Positions 1-9,079 of a DNA stretch of 64,000 nt are shown here, piece by piece. The notes beneath the pieces are model-generated. The model searched no databases. It saw only the letters and a program-made list of their open reading frames with translations, and was not told the DNA's origin. How positions within the stretch are numbered: position 1 is the first letter of the stretch; the number at the start of each line of letters is the position of its first letter. Both the position numbers and the translations under genes were made by a program. This stretch comes from Sphingomonas gei (GTDB lineage: Bacteria > Pseudomonadota > Alphaproteobacteria > Sphingomonadales > Sphingomonadaceae), in assembly GCF_004792685.1 (NCBI RefSeq), contig NZ_SRXT01000001.1, forward strand, positions 620,001-684,000. Direction: 5' to 3'.

Positions 1-1967
1 CCGAGGCGGATATCCGGCCGCTGCGCGCGATGCCGAAGCGGCGCGCGCCTGCGATCCGGGCGCTGCCCAAAATGGCCGAATGGGTCGATGTGCGCGGCCT
101 CGGCGTGGTCGGCGACGGCGCTGCGGACGATACCGCCGCGATCCAGCGCGCGATCGACACGCGGCGCGTGCTCTATTTCCCGGCGGGCTTCTACAAAGTC
201 ACCGACCGGCTCAAGCTGCGCGCCGACACGGTGCTGATCGGGCTGCATCCGGCGATGACTCAGCTCTACATCCCCGACGATAATCCGCGGCATGCGGGAT
301 TGGGCAGCGTGCTGCCGATCCTCGAGACCCCGCGCGGCGGCGACAACATCCTGTCGGGGCTCGGGCTGTTCACCGGGCGGGTGAACCCGCGGGCGTCGGC
401 CCTGCTGTGGCGCTCGGGCGAGCACAGCTTGGTCGAGGACGTCAAGATCATGGGCGGCGGCGGGACGCCCACCGCTGATGGCAAGCCGCTCGGCACGCTG
501 TCGGCGCGGAGCGGCGATCCGGTATCCGACGGGCGGATGGACGCGCAATATCCGAGCATCTGGGTGACCGACGGCGGCGGCGGCACCTTCGCCGATGTAT
601 GGAGCCCCAATACCTTCGCTTCGGCGGGGTTCACGGTGACCAACACCAGCACGCCGGGCCATGTCTACGAGATGTCGGTCGAGCATCATGCGCGCAACGA
701 GTTCGTGCTCGACAATGTCCAGAACTGGGAGTTCCTCGCGCCGCAGACCGAGCAGGAAGTCGCCGACGGGCCCAACGCCGTCGGGCTCGAGATCCGCAAT
801 TCGCGCAACCTGTTGTTCGCCAATTATCACGGCTATCGGGTGACGCGCAGCTATGCCCCGCAGCGCAGCGCCGTGCGGCTGTTCAACTCGAGCGACATCC
901 GCTTCCGCAATGTCCATGTGAACGCCGAGAGCGGCTATGCGAGCTGCGACGACGAAGGCTGCGGGACCTTCCTGCGCGCGAGCAAATATCCGTTCGACAA
1001 TGCGATCGAGGATGTGACGCGCGGGCTTCTCGTCCGCGAGCGCGAGTTTGCGAAGCTCGATATCGGGCCGGCCGAGCGGGCCATCGCGGCGCGGGTGCCG
1101 AATGCGGTGCCAGTCGACAAGGTCGCGGAGGGGTTCTGGTCGATATCGGGCGCGGCGGTGGACGCGAAGGGCGCGCTCTATTTCATCGACCGAAGATTCC
1201 AGCGGATCCATCGGTTCACCGAAGCCAAGGGGCTCGAGGTGGTGCGCGATCATGCGCTCGATCCGGTCAATCTGGCGGTCGATGCATCGGGGAATCTGCT
1301 GGTGCTGTCGTCGCTCGGGCCGAAGGGCGGAGTCTATTCGCTCGATCCGGACGCGCCCGCGGACCAGCTGAAGGTGATCGCGCCGACGCCGGTGCGCTCC
1401 CGCGCGAAGGGCAGGACGCTGCTGCCGGTCAATTGGTGGCACAATGGCGAGTTTCGCGACCAGCTCGATCCGCAGAGCCATCAGTTCGCCACGCTCGCCG
1501 AGATGTTCGCGCGCGAGGCCGGTACGGCCAAGCCGCAGGAATATGTCTCGCCCGACGGCAGCCTGGCGCTGCCGGCGTTCCGCGTCTGGCAGCAGGGGCC
1601 GATCGACCATGTCGGCTGGCGCTGGTCGAACGGGCTCAACGCCAATGGGCTGGTGAGCGGGCGGCAGGGCGAGCGGCTGTTCGTCACCAACGGGTCGGAG
1701 AACGTCACTTATAGCGGCGCGGTGGGCGCTGGGGGCACGCTGACCGACCTCAAGCCCTTCGCCAATCGCGGCGGCGAGAGCGTCGCGGTCGACGACCAGG
1801 GCCGTGTCTTCGTCGCGAACGGCCAGGTGTTCGTCTACGCCGTCGACGGGAAGGAAGCCGGGCGGATCGACGTTCCCGAGCGGCCGCTGCAGATCCTGTT
1901 CGGCGGGCCCGACCGACGCACCTTGTTCATCCTGACTCACCACGCGCTCTACGCGGCGCGGCCTTAG
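1..1967 (+). CDS. Secreted beta-helix (pectate-lyase-like) / beta-propeller protein, 5' truncated by window edge
   Basis: The frame is already open at base 3, and the visible product matches residues ~364-1011 of the complete paralogue at 5254-8289 along its whole length. The gene therefore starts outside the window and the ATG at 30 is probably internal. Visible parts are a right-handed beta-helix of the Pectate_lyase_3 kind, opening at about base 78 (EWVDVRGLG, then a DDTAA motif), and a C-terminal NHL/SMP-30-like propeller region from about base 1120 ending in LTHHALY. Both copies share a central stretch containing SVEHHARNE/SVEHHVRSE. The likely role is binding or cleavage of a polysaccharide outside the cytoplasm; the substrate cannot be read from sequence. 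It is followed by a strong terminator and then a TonB-dependent receptor, as in carbohydrate-utilisation loci. The fold assignment is fairly safe, catalytic activity is not. Confidence 0.8.
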   Translation, partial: EADIRPLRAMPKRRAPAIRALPKMAEWVDVRGLGVVGDGAADDTAAIQRAIDTRRVLYFPAGFYKVTDRLKLRADTVLIGLHPAMTQLYIPDDNPRHAGLGSVLPILETPRGGDNILSGLGLFTGRVNPRASALLWRSGEHSLVEDVKIMGGGGTPTADGKPLGTLSARSGDPVSDGRMDAQYPSIWVTDGGGGTFADVWSPNTFASAGFTVTNTSTPGHVYEMSVEHHARNEFVLDNVQNWEFLAPQTEQEVADGPNAVGLEIRNSRNLLFANYHGYRVTRSYAPQRSAVRLFNSSDIRFRNVHVNAESGYASCDDEGCGTFLRASKYPFDNAIEDVTRGLLVREREFAKLDIGPAERAIAARVPNAVPVDKVAEGFWSISGAAVDAKGALYFIDRRFQRIHRFTEAKGLEVVRDHALDPVNLAVDASGNLLVLSSLGPKGGVYSLDPDAPADQLKVIAPTPVRSRAKGRTLLPVNWWHNGEFRDQLDPQSHQFATLAEMFAREAGTAKPQEYVSPDGSLALPAFRVWQQGPIDHVGWRWSNGLNANGLVSGRQGERLFVTNGSENVTYSGAVGAGGTLTDLKPFANRGGESVAVDDQGRVFVANGQVFVYAVDGKEAGRIDVPERPLQILFGGPDRRTLFILTHHALYAARP

Positions 1968-1978
1968 GGCGTTTCAAA

Positions 1979-2107
1979 ATCCCCCTCCCGCTTAGGGAGG
2001 GGTTAGGGGTGGTAAGAAAAGGTCGGGCTCGATGCCCGGCCTTTTCTTTTTGATCGACACAGCTCGTTGGGCTCGCACCCACCCCTCCCTTGCAGGGAGG
2101 GGAGTTT
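1979..2107. repeat. Inverted pair of C/G-rich stem-loops
   Basis: A stem-loop of the form CCCTCCC-loop-GGGAGGG at about 1982-2002 is answered by a second, CCCCTCCC-loop-GGGAGGGG, at about 2083-2102, each next to a CACCC/GGGTG tail. The two lie in opposite orientation on either side of the terminator at 2017-2051. This looks like a small dispersed intergenic repeat unit and is distinct from the CGTCAYCCCGGC family found elsewhere in the window. It has no coding content. Confidence 0.5.
2017..2051 (+). terminator. Rho-independent terminator after the first beta-helix gene
   Basis: A 12-bp stem (AAAAGGTCGGGC at 2017-2028 against GCCCGGCCTTTT at 2034-2045, one G-T pair) with a 5-nt loop is followed by CTTTTT at 2046-2051. 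It separates the first gene from the TonB-dependent receptor, so the receptor probably has its own promoter. Confidence 0.85.
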
Positions 2108-2123
2108 GCCTTGGCCCTGTCGC

Positions 2124-2139
2124 TACGACCTATGTCGTA
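2124..2139. promoter_or_regulatory. Candidate operator dyad upstream of the TonB-dependent receptor
   Basis: A perfect inverted repeat TACGAC-CTAT-GTCGTA lies 63 nt before the receptor start codon, in the only regulatory space available to it after the preceding terminator. The size and symmetry suit a dimeric transcription factor. The regulator is unknown and no -35/-10 pair is convincing here. Confidence 0.4.
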
Positions 2140-2202
2140 CGTGCGGTGCGGCGGGGCGGGAGATACCGTCCGGACACAAAACAAGAAGGTTGGAGGGGAC
2201 TT

Positions 2203-5181
2203 ATGAAGGGGATTTTCGCACTCGATCGGCAGCGCTGCGGCGTCAGCATGATTGCGCTCGCCGCGATGGCGCTGGCTGGGACCGCGCACGCGCAGACCGC
2301 GCCGCAGGAGGAAGTCGCCCCGCCGCCGGCCCAGACCGTGCCCGAAGCCGCCGCCGAGCGCGATGCCGACGACATCGTCATCACCGGCTCGCGCATCATT
2401 GCGAGCGGGTTCAACGCGCCCACGCCTACGACGGTGATCGGCGCGGAGCAGATCGCCGCCAACGCCCAGCCCAACCTGTTCAACACGATCGCGCAATTGC
2501 CGTCGCTCCAGGGTTCGACGGGAACCTCGACGGGGACATTCAGCACTTCGAGCGGCCAGCAGGGGCTGAGCTCCTTCTCGCTGCGCGGGCTCGGCGCGAT
2601 CCGGACGCTCACCTTGCTGGACGGCCAGCGCGTCGTCGGCGCGAACGTCACGGGCGTGCCCGACATCAGCATGTTCCCGCAATTGCTGGTCAAGCGCGTC
2701 GACGTGGTCAATGGCGGCGCCTCGGCGACCTATGGCTCGGACGCGGTCGGCGGGGTGGTCAACTTCATCACCGATACGCGCTTCACCGGCTTCAAGGGCA
2801 ATGTGCAGGGTGGCGTCACCACGTATGGCGACAACGAGCAGATCCTCGCGCAGGCCGCCTGGGGCACTGCATTCGCCGACGACAAGCTCCATCTGATCGT
2901 CAGCGGCGAATATGCCCATGACGGCGGCGTCGGCCCGGGCGATTTCGGCACCGATCTCGCCGGCAAGCGCGACTGGTATCGCGCCTCGACCCTGCTCAAC
3001 ACCGGGCAGACCAACAACGGCGCGCCGCAGTTCGTCTACAGCGACTATGCCCAGCCTTATCAATATGCGCGCTACGGGCTGATCAACAACGGCCCGCTGC
3101 AGGGCATCGCGTTCGACGTGAACGGCACGCCGTACAATTTCAACTACGGGTCGGGCGGGGCGCCGCTCGGCAATGGCCGCGTGTCGAATTGCTACCCCGG
3201 CAACAGCTTCTGCGTCGGCGGCGACCTGTCGGGTGCGCCGGGCTCGGGCGCGTCGCTGGTTTCAGAGCTCCAGCGAGTCAACGGCTTCGGCCGGATCGGC
3301 TACGATTTCGCCCCGAACAACGAAATCTACCTGACCGTCAACGTCGCGCAGGTGAAGACCAACAACCAGCCGAGTCCGGGGTACAACCGGCCCAATCTCA
3401 CCGTGCAATGCGCCAATCCGTTCCTGCCGCAGCTGGTGCGCGATCGCTGCGCCACCGCGGGGATCACCAACTTCAACTTCGGGACGAGCAATGGCGCGTT
3501 TCCCGACACCCGAGTCTATACCGATCGCCGCCAGTATCGCTTCGTCGGTGGCGTAAAGGGCCAGTTCGGCATTGGCGGAGGCGACTGGAACTATGACGCC
3601 TATTACGAGCATGGCACCACCATTTCCCATATCGACGTCAACAACATCGTCCTGCAGAACCGCTATGTCGCGGCCACCAACGCAATCACGCTGAACGGCG
3701 CGATCGTCTGCGCCGATGCCGGCGCGCGGGCGGCGGGATGCCAGCCGATCAACGTGTTCGGCGGCGCCGTGCCGTCCTCCGCGGCGCTGGCTTATGTGAT
3801 GCCCGAAAACGGGCCGCTACAGCGCACCAAGCTCACCCAGGATGTCGCCAGCGTCAATTTCTCGGGCAATCTGTTCGACCTGTGGGCCGGCCCGCTGTCG
3901 CTGGCGTTCGGCGGCGAATATCGCCACGAATTCTACAGCGTGCACGGCGATCCCTATGGCGCGGGCGTCACTCCGCTGAGTCCGAACAGCGATGCCTATC
4001 CGGCGGATCCGCTGCTCAACGCACCGTTGGGCAGCAACTGGGCGGCGGGCAATTACAAGAACGGCAGCGGCGCCTATGACGTCTATGAAGGCTCGGCCGA
4101 ATTCAACCTGCCGCTGTTCAACGGCGGCGGGGCGGGGAAGGCCAACCTCAACGGCGCCGCGCGCATGACGCATTACAGCACGTCGGGCACCGTCTGGGCG
4201 TGGAAGATCGGCGGGACCTGGGAAACCCCGCTCGACGGCTTCCGGCTGCGCGCAGTGACCTCGCGCGACGTGCGTGCGCCCAATCTGTCGGAGCTGTTCG
4301 CCGCGCCGACGGTGACCACGCTGCCGAACTTCGCCAACCCGTTCCCGCCCGCCGGCGCGGTGCAGGCGTTCCAGAACACGGTCGGCAACCCGAACCTCAA
4401 GCCCGAGATCGCGCGCAACACCGAAGTCGGCGTCGCGCTCGCCAATCCGTCCTGGCTGCCCGGGCTCAGCCTGTCGTTCGACTATTACGTCATCAAGCTC
4501 GACAGCGTGGTCTCGACGCTGTCTGCCGACCAGATCGTGCGGTTCTGCTTCGAAGGCAATCAGGCGTTCTGCGGCGGCTTCGTGCTCAACAGCCCGGTCC
4601 AGGGCGGCAATTTCATCAACGTCCAGCCGTTCAACCTCGCTTCGTGGAAGACCAGCGGGTTCGACATCGAGGCGAGCTATCGCTGGACCCAGCCGCTGGG
4701 GCTGCCGGGTAGCTTTACGCTGCGCGCGCTGGGCACCAACATCCGCGAGTTCATCGTCAAGGCGGGCATCGCCGGAGTCGACCCGGTCGACCAGGCCGGC
4801 GCCAATACCGGCAACACTCCCGACTGGAAGTGGCTGGCGATCCAGAGCTACGAGAACGAGCATTTCGGGCTGGTCGTTCAAGAGCGCTGGTTCTCCGACG
4901 GCGTGTACGGCAACCAATATGTCGTGTGCAGCTCGGGCTGCCCGGCATCGACCGGCAACCATCCGACGATCGACCGCAACAAGATGGAAGGCGCCTTCTA
5001 TGTCGACGTCGGCGGCTCGTACAATCTGAGCTCGGCGATCAAGGCCTATTTCAAGGTCGACAATCTGTTCGACCATGATCCGGCGCCGTCGCCGCAGACC
5101 AATACCGGTCTCGACGTCAATCCGGCGCTCTACGACACGCTCGGACGCACCTATCGTGTCGGCGTCCGTTTCAACTTCTGA
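2203..5181 (+). CDS. TonB-dependent outer-membrane receptor
   Basis: A 992-residue outer-membrane beta-barrel receptor that would import a ligand using TonB-ExbBD energy. I chose the ATG at 2203 because it follows a good ribosome site (GGAGGGG) and starts a typical signal peptide (hydrophobic run MIALAAMALAG, cleavage after AHA near residue 30); the frame is open further upstream but that part is not signal-like. The plug begins near residue 56 with DDIVITGSRI and includes GLGAIRTLTLLDGQRV and NGGASATYGSDAVGGVVNF. The C-terminal strand ends in aromatic Phe (YRVGVRFNF), as expected for Bam-dependent barrels. Its size and plug style resemble sphingomonad receptors found with glycan-degrading genes. 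It sits between two beta-helix/propeller paralogues, so a plant or algal oligosaccharide is a reasonable but unproven ligand. Confidence 0.93.
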   Translation: MKGIFALDRQRCGVSMIALAAMALAGTAHAQTAPQEEVAPPPAQTVPEAAAERDADDIVITGSRIIASGFNAPTPTTVIGAEQIAANAQPNLFNTIAQLPSLQGSTGTSTGTFSTSSGQQGLSSFSLRGLGAIRTLTLLDGQRVVGANVTGVPDISMFPQLLVKRVDVVNGGASATYGSDAVGGVVNFITDTRFTGFKGNVQGGVTTYGDNEQILAQAAWGTAFADDKLHLIVSGEYAHDGGVGPGDFGTDLAGKRDWYRASTLLNTGQTNNGAPQFVYSDYAQPYQYARYGLINNGPLQGIAFDVNGTPYNFNYGSGGAPLGNGRVSNCYPGNSFCVGGDLSGAPGSGASLVSELQRVNGFGRIGYDFAPNNEIYLTVNVAQVKTNNQPSPGYNRPNLTVQCANPFLPQLVRDRCATAGITNFNFGTSNGAFPDTRVYTDRRQYRFVGGVKGQFGIGGGDWNYDAYYEHGTTISHIDVNNIVLQNRYVAATNAITLNGAIVCADAGARAAGCQPINVFGGAVPSSAALAYVMPENGPLQRTKLTQDVASVNFSGNLFDLWAGPLSLAFGGEYRHEFYSVHGDPYGAGVTPLSPNSDAYPADPLLNAPLGSNWAAGNYKNGSGAYDVYEGSAEFNLPLFNGGGAGKANLNGAARMTHYSTSGTVWAWKIGGTWETPLDGFRLRAVTSRDVRAPNLSELFAAPTVTTLPNFANPFPPAGAVQAFQNTVGNPNLKPEIARNTEVGVALANPSWLPGLSLSFDYYVIKLDSVVSTLSADQIVRFCFEGNQAFCGGFVLNSPVQGGNFINVQPFNLASWKTSGFDIEASYRWTQPLGLPGSFTLRALGTNIREFIVKAGIAGVDPVDQAGANTGNTPDWKWLAIQSYENEHFGLVVQERWFSDGVYGNQYVVCSSGCPASTGNHPTIDRNKMEGAFYVDVGGSYNLSSAIKAYFKVDNLFDHDPAPSPQTNTGLDVNPALYDTLGRTYRVGVRFNF

Positions 5182-5207
5182 CCGAAACCCACCTCCCGTG
5201 GGAACTC

Positions 5208-5237
5208 GTCCCGGCCTAACGGCCGGGACCCTTTTTT
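5208..5237 (+). terminator. Rho-independent terminator after the TonB-dependent receptor
   Basis: A perfect 9-bp stem GTCCCGGCC / GGCCGGGAC with loop TAAC is followed by CC and six T residues (5232-5237). It ends 16 nt before the next start codon. Confidence 0.9.
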
Positions 5238-5253
5238 ATAGGGCGCGCGCATC

Positions 5254-8200
5254 ATGCACCAGCGACTGATCGGGATCTGCGCGGCCTTGCTGGCGCTGTT
5301 CGGCACGGTCGAGGCCGCCGCCTCCCAATCGGTCTATACCAGTGCCCCCGACGAGCCCGGCGCGGTGACCGTCGCGGGAGCAGGCGATGGCCGGGCCGAC
5401 GACAGCGCGGCGATCCAGCGCGCGATCGACAAGGCGGCGGGGAAGGGCGGCGGGATCGTGTTCCTGCCCGAGGGCACATACCGGATCAGCCGGACGATCT
5501 ATCTATGGCCGGCGGTGCGCATCTTCGGGATCGGCGCCAAGCGCCCGGTGATCGTGCTCGGCGCGAACACGCCCGGCTTTCAGCGCGGCGTCGCGCATAT
5601 GCTGGTCTTCGCCGGGGCGCGGCCGGGAGCGGATTCGGGGCAGCGCGGCCCCGTCGCCTTTCCGCCGCCCGGCGTGCCGCTCAACAAGGATGTGCCCGAC
5701 GCCAATTCGGGGACCTTCTATACCGCGCTGGGCAATGTGGACTTCCGCATCCTCGACGGCAATCCCGCGGCGACCGCGATCCGCTTCCATGCCGCGCAGC
5801 ACAGCTTCGTCAGCCATGTGGATTTCGACATCGGATCGGGGCTGGCGGGGCTCTATCATGTCGCCAACCAGGCCGAGGATCTGCATTTCCGCGGCGGGCG
5901 CTATGGCATCCTCGCCGAGAAGACGTCGCCCGCCTGGCCCTTCGCCTTGGTCGACTCGACCTTCGAGGGCCAGCGCGACGCGGCCATCCGCGAGCATGAG
6001 GCCGGGCTGACGCTGATCAACGTCGCCTTCCGCAACGTGCCGGTGGGGATCGAGATCGACCGTGGCTATGGCGACTGGCTGTGGGGACAGGACGTGCGCT
6101 TCGAGAATGTCTCGAAGGCCGGCGTGATCATCTCGAACGAGAACAACGTCTACACCCAGATCGGCTTCCAGAATGTGGTCGCCGCCAACACCCCGGTGTT
6201 CGCCCGCTTCCGCGACAGCGGGAAGACGGTGGCGCGGGCGGGGCACGCCTATCAGGTCGCGAGCTTTACCTACGGGCTGACCTTGCCCGGGCTCGGCCGG
6301 ATGGGCGAATTCAAGACCGACATGCAGGCAAGCCGGATCGCGGCGCTGCCGCCAGTTCCGGCGCCCGTCATCCGCGCGCTGCCGGCGGTTTCCGAATGGG
6401 TCAGCGTGCGCGCCGCGGGCGCAAAGGGCGACGACAAGACCGACGATACCGCCGCGCTGCAGAAGGCAATCGACACGCACCGCGTGGTCTATCTGCCCAC
6501 CGGCTTCTACCGGGTCAGCGACACGCTGCGGCTGCGCCCCGACACGGTGCTGCTCGGACTGCACCCGAGCCTTACCCAGATCGTGCTGCCCGACGGGACG
6601 CCCGGCTATCAGGGGATCGGCACCCCCAAGGCGCTGATCGAAAGCGCGCGCGGGGGCGACGCGATCGTCGCCGGGCTCGGGCTCGATACGCAGGGCGCCA
6701 ATCCGCGCGCAACGGCGTTGCTGTGGATGGCGGGCGCCGCTTCGCTGGTGAACGACGTCAAGTTTCAGGGCGGCCACGGCACCAATCGCTTCGACGGCAG
6801 CCGCGTCACTCCGTACAACAACAACGCCACCGCCGATCCAGAGGCGGCGCGGCGGTGGGACGGGCAATATGCCAGCCTGTGGGTAACCGCGGGCGGCGGC
6901 GGCACCTTCGCCAATATCTGGAGCCCCAGCACCTTCGCCCACCCGGGCATCCTGATCTCCGATACCGAGACGCCGGGGCGGATCATCCAGGCCTCGGTCG
7001 AGCATCATGTCCGCAGCGAGATCGCGCTCAACCGCGTCGCCAATTGGGAATTGCTGGCGCCGCAGACCGAGGAGGAAGCCGGGGAGGGGCTCGACACCGT
7101 CGCGCTCGAGATCCGCGATTCGCGCAACATCCTGGTCGCCAATTTCCACGGCTACCGGGTCACCCGGACGCGCAAGGCAGCGCCCGCGGCGGTCGCCCTG
7201 TACAATTCGCACGATATCCGCTTCCGCAACGTGCATGTGAACGGCGAGAGCGGAATCGGTACGTGCGACGAGAATGGCTGCGCGACGTTCCTGCGGCTGA
7301 CGAAGTTCCCGTATGAGAACGCCATTCGCGACGTCACCCACGCGATCGACGTGCGCGAGCGCGAATTCGCTGTGCTCGATGTTCCGGCCAAGCCCAGTCC
7401 AGTGGAGGCGGCCAGCTTCCGGGGCGCCACTGTCGAGAAGCTCGCTGACGGGTTCCACTCGATCGGCGGCGGGGCAGTGGACGCGGGCGGCAAGCTCTAT
7501 TTCATCGATCGCTTCTTCCGGCGGATCTGGCGCTGGTCGGACGGCGGCAAGCTGGAGCTGGTCCGCGATGCACCGTTGGATCCGGTCAATCTGACCGTCG
7601 ACCGGTCGGGCAATCTGCTGGTGCTGTCGTCCTATGGCCGCAACGGCACGGTCTACAGTTTCGCGCCCAACGCGCCCGATCAGGAATTCACGGTGATCCC
7701 GGCGACGCCGGCGAGTGCGCGACCTGGTGCCGCGCTGGTGCTGCCGGTCAATTGGTGGGTCAATGGCGAGTTTCGCGATCAGATCGATCCCGAGACCTAT
7801 CAGTTCAGGACGCTCGCCGAGATGTTCGCGAGCGACCTGGCGGCGCCCAAGGCCCAGCAATATGTGTCGCCCGACGGCAGCGTGGTACTGCCGGCGTTCC
7901 GCGTGTTTCAGCAGGGCCCGCCCGATCATCGCGGGCTGCGCTTCTCGCACACGCTCGACAGCTATGGCCTGATCCAGGGCAAGCCGGGCACGCGGGTGTT
8001 CCTGACCAACGGCTCGGAGAACCGGACCTATAGCGGGCTGGTCGGCGCGAATGGTGCGATCACCGACTTGGTGCCGTTTGCCGAGCGTGGCGGCGAAGGC
8101 GTCGTCGCGGACGCGCAAGGCCGCGTCTACGTCGCGAACGGGCAGATCTTCGTCTATTCGCCCGAGGGCAAGCAGATCGGCCGGATCGACATGCCCGAGC

Positions 8201-8289
8201 GGCCGCTGCAGCTCGTCCTGGGCGGCGGCGATCGCCGGACCTTGTTCGTGCTGACGCACCACGCGCTGTATGGGGTACGCTTGAAATAG
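5254..8289 (+). CDS. Secreted beta-helix (pectate-lyase-like) / beta-propeller protein, complete paralogue
   Basis: A 1011-residue exported protein. Residues 1-23 form a signal peptide (ICAALLALFGTVEAAAS). A first Pectate_lyase_3-type beta-helix opens near residue 33 (VTVAGAGDGRADDSAA), and a second similar opening occurs near residue 380 (EWVSVRAAGAKGDDKTDDTAA). From about residue 727 the protein carries NHL/SMP-30-like repeats (DPVNLTVDRSGNLLVLSS; VVADAQGRVYVANGQ). The tandem beta-helix plus propeller layout suggests binding or cleavage of a long anionic polysaccharide, but I cannot identify a catalytic lysine or acid with confidence. It is a close relative of the truncated gene at the left edge; the two flank the TonB-dependent receptor, which implies duplication around the receptor. 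The start is the ATG at 5254, just after the receptor's terminator. Confidence 0.85.
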   Translation: MHQRLIGICAALLALFGTVEAAASQSVYTSAPDEPGAVTVAGAGDGRADDSAAIQRAIDKAAGKGGGIVFLPEGTYRISRTIYLWPAVRIFGIGAKRPVIVLGANTPGFQRGVAHMLVFAGARPGADSGQRGPVAFPPPGVPLNKDVPDANSGTFYTALGNVDFRILDGNPAATAIRFHAAQHSFVSHVDFDIGSGLAGLYHVANQAEDLHFRGGRYGILAEKTSPAWPFALVDSTFEGQRDAAIREHEAGLTLINVAFRNVPVGIEIDRGYGDWLWGQDVRFENVSKAGVIISNENNVYTQIGFQNVVAANTPVFARFRDSGKTVARAGHAYQVASFTYGLTLPGLGRMGEFKTDMQASRIAALPPVPAPVIRALPAVSEWVSVRAAGAKGDDKTDDTAALQKAIDTHRVVYLPTGFYRVSDTLRLRPDTVLLGLHPSLTQIVLPDGTPGYQGIGTPKALIESARGGDAIVAGLGLDTQGANPRATALLWMAGAASLVNDVKFQGGHGTNRFDGSRVTPYNNNATADPEAARRWDGQYASLWVTAGGGGTFANIWSPSTFAHPGILISDTETPGRIIQASVEHHVRSEIALNRVANWELLAPQTEEEAGEGLDTVALEIRDSRNILVANFHGYRVTRTRKAAPAAVALYNSHDIRFRNVHVNGESGIGTCDENGCATFLRLTKFPYENAIRDVTHAIDVREREFAVLDVPAKPSPVEAASFRGATVEKLADGFHSIGGGAVDAGGKLYFIDRFFRRIWRWSDGGKLELVRDAPLDPVNLTVDRSGNLLVLSSYGRNGTVYSFAPNAPDQEFTVIPATPASARPGAALVLPVNWWVNGEFRDQIDPETYQFRTLAEMFASDLAAPKAQQYVSPDGSVVLPAFRVFQQGPPDHRGLRFSHTLDSYGLIQGKPGTRVFLTNGSENRTYSGLVGANGAITDLVPFAERGGEGVVADAQGRVYVANGQIFVYSPEGKQIGRIDMPERPLQLVLGGGDRRTLFVLTHHALYGVRLK

Positions 8290-8331
8290 TGCGGTTCGCG
8301 AAGAAGGACCGCGAGAGGGGCAGCGGTCCTC

Positions 8332-8350
8332 AGCCCGACGGTCGGGCTTT
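8332..8350 (+). terminator. Probable terminator after the beta-helix gene
   Basis: A 7-bp stem AGCCCGA / TCGGGCT with a 3-nt loop runs into TT and an AT-rich stretch. A second stem (AGGACCGC with GCGGTCCT) lies just upstream at about 8306-8331. The T-run is short, so termination strength is uncertain. Confidence 0.55.
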
Positions 8351-8398
8351 ATATCAGAACGATAATATACATTATGTTAAATTGAGAGCGGGATTATC

Positions 8399-9079
8399 TC
8401 AGCTTTCGCGCTCCCCGCGCGGACGGCGGCGCTCCGCGGGTTTCGCCGGTTCGGTGACGTCGCTGCCCTGGCTGCCGGCGTCGGCCCTGGGCTGAAGCAC
8501 CAGCACGTTGTTCTCGACGCGCCAGCTGTGCAGCCGCGACAGGAAGTTCATGCCGAGCACGTCGAGGTCGCCGAAGCTCTCCGATACCACTACGCCGAGA
8601 TCCTCGGTCTCGAGCGGCCCGATCGCGAGTTTGTCGATCCGGCCGCGGCGTGCCGCTACGGTGCCGTTGGCGGTTTCGATCATCACCGGCAGCCCGCTGC
8701 CGGGTTTGACGTCCGACTCGGCGGCGGTGCGGTCCGAGATCGCGGTGATCGTCGCGCCGCTATCGACCAGCATCCGCCGCGCGACGCCGTTGATCGTGAC
8801 CCGCGCCCAGAAATGGCCGTCGGGCGCCATGCGGATGCGCACCGTCCCGCCGTCGACCTGCTGGTCGTCGATGCCCAGCTTGGCCGACGCCGCCGCGAAC
8901 ACCGCACCGATCTCGTGGCGGTGCGCGACCGCGAGCACAGTCAGCACGATGATCAGCGCCCAGCTGATCAGCGAGCGCAGCACGAAGCCGATCGACAATT
9001 TGCGGATCGAAAGCGCGCTGAGAACGAGCACCAGCACGCCCACCAGATAGATCAGGTCCATGCTGTCCCACTCGCTCAC
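8399..9079 (-). CDS. Membrane-anchored retropepsin-like aspartic protease (TIGR02281 type)
   Basis: A 226-residue protein with two N-terminal hydrophobic segments (about residues 8-24 and 33-52) followed by a single retropepsin-like domain. The catalytic motif DSGAT is at residues 106-110 (MLVDSGATITAIS). A second glycine-rich part (VLGMNFLSRL) matches the family end. Such clan AA proteases of alphaproteobacteria act as membrane-bound dimers; the substrates are not established. The start overlaps the stop of the upstream MBL-fold gene by 4 nt (ATGA), so the two are translationally coupled. Confidence 0.85.
   Translation of the reverse strand: MSEWDSMDLIYLVGVLVLVLSALSIRKLSIGFVLRSLISWALIIVLTVLAVAHRHEIGAVFAAASAKLGIDDQQVDGGTVRIRMAPDGHFWARVTINGVARRMLVDSGATITAISDRTAAESDVKPGSGLPVMIETANGTVAARRGRIDKLAIGPLETEDLGVVVSESFGDLDVLGMNFLSRLHSWRVENNVLVLQPRADAGSQGSDVTEPAKPAERRRPRGERES

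Noticed and set aside
5503..8262. Very long open frame (about 919 codons) on the minus strand opposite the beta-helix gene
   Set aside because: It is antisense to a gene with clear domains, is rich in Arg/Asp/Val in the way GC-rich shadows are, and shows no family motif.
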